Shown piece by piece: positions 61,294 to 64,000 of a stretch of DNA of 64,000 nucleotides (positions are counted from its first letter, which is position 1; each line of letters opens with the position of its first letter). The position numbers and the translations under genes were made by a program. Origin of the DNA: Nocardia sp. NBC_01730. GTDB lineage: Bacteria; Actinomycetota; Actinomycetes; Mycobacteriales; Mycobacteriaceae. The notes beneath the pieces are model-generated. The model did no database searches. It saw only the letters and a list, made by a program, of their open reading frames with translations, and was not told the DNA's origin. The stretch covers positions 1,426,001 through 1,490,000 of the forward strand of contig NZ_CP109162.1 in NCBI RefSeq assembly GCF_035920445.1, given 5' to 3'.

Positions 61294-62738
61294 GGGTGTT
61301 CGCTTTCTGCGGGCGGCAATTGATCTTTCATCACCTTGCCGGTGGCGTTCAACGGCAGGCTGTCGAGGAACCGGACCGACCGTGGCACCTTGTATCCGGC
61401 CATCCGCTGGCGGCTCCAGGTGATCAGTTCGTCCTCGGAGACGGGGCCTTTCGCGACGACGAAGGCCTTGCCGACTTCGCCCAATCGTTCGTCGGGCACG
61501 CCGATAACAGCAGCCTGAGCGATCGCCGGGTGCTCCAGCAGGTAGCCCTCGATCTCGGCCGGATAGACGTTGAACCCTCCGGCGATGAACATGTCCTTCT
61601 TTCGGCCGACAATCCGCAATCTGCCTCCTTCGTCGAGGTCGCCGAGGTCGCCGGTGTGCAACCAGCCTTCGGCGTCAATGGTTTCTGCGGTGGCCGCCGG
61701 GTCGTCGAGATAGCCCTGCATGACGCTGTAACCGCGCACCAGCACTTCGCCGTCGACGGCAATCCGCACCTCGATCCCGGCACAGGGGACGCCGACGGTG
61801 CCGGCGATCTGTTCGAACGAGTCGCCTGGGCGCGATGCGGTGACCGTGCCGGCCTCGGTCAGGCCGTAGCCGGTCATGATCGAGCGGAACGGTAGCTCGG
61901 CCCTGATGCGCCGGATCAACTCGACCGGAATATCGGCGGCCCCGGTGACCGCGGCCCGCAACGACGACAGATCGTGTGATCCGCGCGTCTCCAGCAGCGC
62001 GTGATACAGCGTCGGCGGGCCGGGCAGCATAGTCACTCGCTCGCGTTCGACCAGTTCGAGCACCCGATCCACCTCGAAGACCGGTACCGGCAACATGGTC
62101 GCCCCACGGAGGAACGCCGCGACCAGACCCGCCTTCAGGCCGAAGGTGTGGAAGAACGGATTGACCATCAGGTACCGATCGCCTTCGCGCAGGTCGGCAA
62201 GATCGCACCACTCGGCGTACAGCCTCAAAGTCTGGGCGTGACTCATCATGACGCCCTTGGGTCTTCCAGTTGTTCCTGAGGTGAAGATTATGTCGGCGAT
62301 ATCATCGCCGTGTATCTCGCGCTCGAAAGGTGTTCCGCTGGTCAGGAAATCGGACTTCAGGTCGATCACCGAGACGCCGGGTGGACCCACGTAGTCCTGA
62401 CCGAGGAATCCCTGCTGAACCAGAACGAGCCGCGCGCCACTGCGTTCGATGACGTCGCACGCCTCTTCGGTCTTGAAACGGGTGTTCACCGGCACCAGTA
62501 CGCCGCCCGCGGTGAGCACCCCGAATGCCGCGATGATCCATTCGATCGAGTTGGGCGCCCAGATCGCTACCCGGTCACCCTTCTGGGTCCCGGCGTTGGC
62601 GAAAGCGCCTGCGGCGCAGCGGATTCTATCGGCAAGCTGGTTGAAGGAGAGCCGCTGTCGCCCGTCGACGACCGCTTCGGCATCACCGAAGCGGTCGGCC
62701 GAACTCGAGACCATCTGGGGGATGGTCTCCCACGTCAT
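61290..62738 (-). CDS. Acyl-CoA synthetase, FadD3-like
   Basis: ANL-superfamily ligase, 482 residues. IIFTSGTTGRPKGVMMSHAQ, NPFFHTFGLKAGLVAAFLRG, YGLTEAGTVTASRPGD, GRKKDMFIAGGFNVYPAEIE and the terminal LNATGKVMKDQL are complete. The HTFGLKAG segment and general sequence recall FadD3, the ligase for the hexahydroindane propionate of steroid degradation, but the other genes of that pathway (IpdAB, KstR2 sites) are not here, so a different bicyclic or branched acid is likely. ATG at 62738 overlaps the amidohydrolase stop. Confidence 0.9.
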   Translation of the reverse strand: MTWETIPQMVSSSADRFGDAEAVVDGRQRLSFNQLADRIRCAAGAFANAGTQKGDRVAIWAPNSIEWIIAAFGVLTAGGVLVPVNTRFKTEEACDVIERSGARLVLVQQGFLGQDYVGPPGVSVIDLKSDFLTSGTPFEREIHGDDIADIIFTSGTTGRPKGVMMSHAQTLRLYAEWCDLADLREGDRYLMVNPFFHTFGLKAGLVAAFLRGATMLPVPVFEVDRVLELVERERVTMLPGPPTLYHALLETRGSHDLSSLRAAVTGAADIPVELIRRIRAELPFRSIMTGYGLTEAGTVTASRPGDSFEQIAGTVGVPCAGIEVRIAVDGEVLVRGYSVMQGYLDDPAATAETIDAEGWLHTGDLGDLDEGGRLRIVGRKKDMFIAGGFNVYPAEIEGYLLEHPAIAQAAVIGVPDERLGEVGKAFVVAKGPVSEDELITWSRQRMAGYKVPRSVRFLDSLPLNATGKVMKDQLPPAESEHP

Positions 62739-63916
62739 ACGTTCATCAACCTGGCGAGGTTGCCGCCCATAATCTTGGCCTGGTCCTTCTCGTCGAGATG
62801 GTCGAGCATGTCGGCGAAGTGCGTGGGCTGCGCGAGGCCTTCCGGATGCGGGTAGTCCGATCCGAACAGCACGCGATCGACACCGATGAGCTCGATCAGG
62901 TCGTTCACGCCTTCCTCGTAGAATGGGGCTACGTGGATGCTCTTCTTGATCGCTTCGACCGGATCCTGCATGCCGAAGCCCTCCGGCGCCTTCTTGTAGG
63001 CGTCGGCCAGGTTGCTCAGTAGCGGCGCCAGCCAGCTGGAGCCGTTTTCGATGACCGCGATCTTGAGCTCTGGGAACCGGAACAGCGCACCGTGGCATAC
63101 CCACGACGCCACGGTGTCCTGGACGGGACGCCATTCGTTGATCATCCGGAAGGTGTTGGTCTGGAACGGAAGCATCTCCGAGCGGCTGCCCTCCCACTCG
63201 GCGTCGTGCCGGGCGTAACCGCTGTCGGAGGAGTGCATCGCGACCAGGATGTCGTGCTCGACCACTCGCTGCCAGAACGGGTCGAACTCCGGCAACGCGA
63301 AGGAGCGGGAGCCGCCATACCCGGGCACTGGGGCAGGTCGTACCAGAATCGCCTTGGCGCCGCGCTCGACCACCCAGTCGAGTTCTTCGATCGCCTTATC
63401 CAAGATCGGCAGGCTGATCACCGGGGTGGTGAAGATGCGGTCCTCGTAGTTGAACTTCCACACGTCGTACAGCCACTCGTTGAGCGCGTGCACCACAACG
63501 TGGATCAGCTGCGGATCGTCGCGCATCCGCTCCTCGACGAGACTGGCCAGCGTCGGGAACATGAGCGAGCGCTGCACGCCCAGCTCATCGAGGAGCTTCA
63601 GCCGGGCACCCGGCTCGCGGAACGCGGGGATCGAGTCCATCGCGTCGCCGAAGATCTCCCGCTTGCTCTTCCCCTCGGGATTCCCGTTCTTGAAGTAATC
63701 CTCCATCGCGCCCGGACGCGCGACCCGTTCGAAGGTGGGATTGGGGATGTAGTCGCTGATCTGGCCGCGGACGGCGATCTTGGTGCGCCCGTTGACCTGA
63801 ACGTACTGGATCGCGTTCCGGTACTCCGCAGGCAGGAACTTGGTCAGCGATTCCTCGGTCTCGTAGAGGTGGTTGTCCGAGTCGAACAGCGGGTACGGCA
63901 ACATACGAGGTGTCAT
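62735..63916 (-). CDS. Amidohydrolase-2 family protein, second paralogue
   Basis: TIM-barrel metal-dependent hydrolase/decarboxylase-like protein of 393 residues. N-terminal FDSDNHLYETEESLTKFLPA with a DxH-type motif changed to DNH, HSSDSGYARHDAEWEGSRSE in the middle, and VLFGSDYPHPEGLAQPTHFA near the end. It is similar in plan to the protein at 25281-26537. First gene of an operon with FadD and MaoC, directly behind the operator at 63939. The reaction is unknown; ring-opening hydrolysis or decarboxylation are options for the family. Confidence 0.87.
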   Translation of the reverse strand: MTPRMLPYPLFDSDNHLYETEESLTKFLPAEYRNAIQYVQVNGRTKIAVRGQISDYIPNPTFERVARPGAMEDYFKNGNPEGKSKREIFGDAMDSIPAFREPGARLKLLDELGVQRSLMFPTLASLVEERMRDDPQLIHVVVHALNEWLYDVWKFNYEDRIFTTPVISLPILDKAIEELDWVVERGAKAILVRPAPVPGYGGSRSFALPEFDPFWQRVVEHDILVAMHSSDSGYARHDAEWEGSRSEMLPFQTNTFRMINEWRPVQDTVASWVCHGALFRFPELKIAVIENGSSWLAPLLSNLADAYKKAPEGFGMQDPVEAIKKSIHVAPFYEEGVNDLIELIGVDRVLFGSDYPHPEGLAQPTHFADMLDHLDEKDQAKIMGGNLARLMNV

Positions 63917-63938
63917 GAAATTCTCCTTGTCGGTTTAT

Positions 63939-63953
63939 GAGAATCCTATTCTC
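63939..63953. promoter_or_regulatory. Operator copy 14
   Basis: GAGAATCCTATTCTC, a perfect inverted repeat 22 bases before the amidohydrolase gene. The window ends 47 bases later, so a divergent gene beyond the edge may share it. Confidence 0.8.
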
Positions 63954-64000
63954 TTCACGGGAGTGCCGCAATGCTCCTGACTGGGCCGGGATCGAATCAG

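Noticed and set aside
61290..62738. Steroid ring-degradation (HIP) cluster based on the FadD3-like ligase
   Set aside because: IpdAB, IpdC, FadE30-33 and KstR2 sites are not present, so a classical HIP pathway assignment is not supported.
1..64000. tRNA, rRNA, CRISPR, integrase or transposase
   Set aside because: Looked for cloverleaf-like genes, regular repeat-spacer arrays and transposase motifs on both strands; none could be supported.

Overview
The window looks like a chromosomal segment of a Nocardia-type actinomycete (Mycobacteriales). Reasons: high GC; many GTG and some TTG starts; a PknK-like kinase; a mycofactocin-type short-chain dehydrogenase; a CvnABCD-type 'conservon'; a DUF8020-like secreted protein; and a large number of acyl-CoA metabolism genes. 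No tRNA, rRNA, CRISPR array, integrase or intact insertion sequence was seen. The genus is an inference from gene content.

The window is one large catabolic island. Left arm (0.1-14 kb): CoA-transferase/crotonase operon, PknK-like kinase, a FadD-thiolase pair, a TetR regulator, a paired acyl-CoA dehydrogenase-crotonase operon and a small lipoprotein. 14.5-19.8 kb: a branched-chain-type ABC importer with fused permease. 19.9-24.6 kb: two HIBADH-like dehydrogenases (one frameshifted), DoxX, P450, ferredoxin and a mycofactocin-type SDR. 25-26.5 kb: amidohydrolase and a small barrel protein. 26.7-31.3 kb: a decayed zone with a collapsed conservon and a quinone reductase/SDR deletion scar. 31.3-39.2 kb: SDRs, divergent from a FadD/paired-dehydrogenase/crotonase/SDR operon. 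39.5-44.7 kb: an oligopeptide-type ABC importer with a fused permease-ATPase. 45-48.9 kb: Rieske oxygenase with a small partner, AhpD-like protein, and a split thiolase/DUF35 pair. 49-50.6 kb: decayed TetR, hypothetical and GH3 fragments. 50.6-56.4 kb: hydrolase, a fused DUF35-thiolase, a second P450/ferredoxin/SDR set and a TfdA-like dioxygenase. 56.6-59.4 kb: aldehyde dehydrogenase and CoA transferase. 59.4-64 kb: fragment, DUF8020-like protein, MaoC/FadD/amidohydrolase operon.

The unifying signal is a 15-bp inverted repeat, GAGAAT-N3-ATTCTC. I find it 14 times (11 with at most one mismatch per half-site, three weaker or variant), almost always just upstream of the first gene of a catabolic operon, on both strands. 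It resembles neither the KstR nor the KstR2 steroid-regulon motif as I know them. I infer a single dedicated regulon. The intact TetR gene at 9.3-10.0 kb is the best local candidate for the regulator.

The genes fit a pathway in which P450s, a Rieske oxygenase and a TfdA-type dioxygenase oxygenate a hydrophobic substrate. SDRs and an aldehyde dehydrogenase would oxidise the alcohols and aldehydes. FadD ligases and CaiB transferases would form CoA esters, and paired acyl-CoA dehydrogenases, crotonases/MaoC, thiolases and a probable retro-aldolase would shorten them. The duplicated module structure suggests a branched or two-ended substrate such as a terpenoid or polycyclic acid; the actual substrate cannot be read from the sequence.
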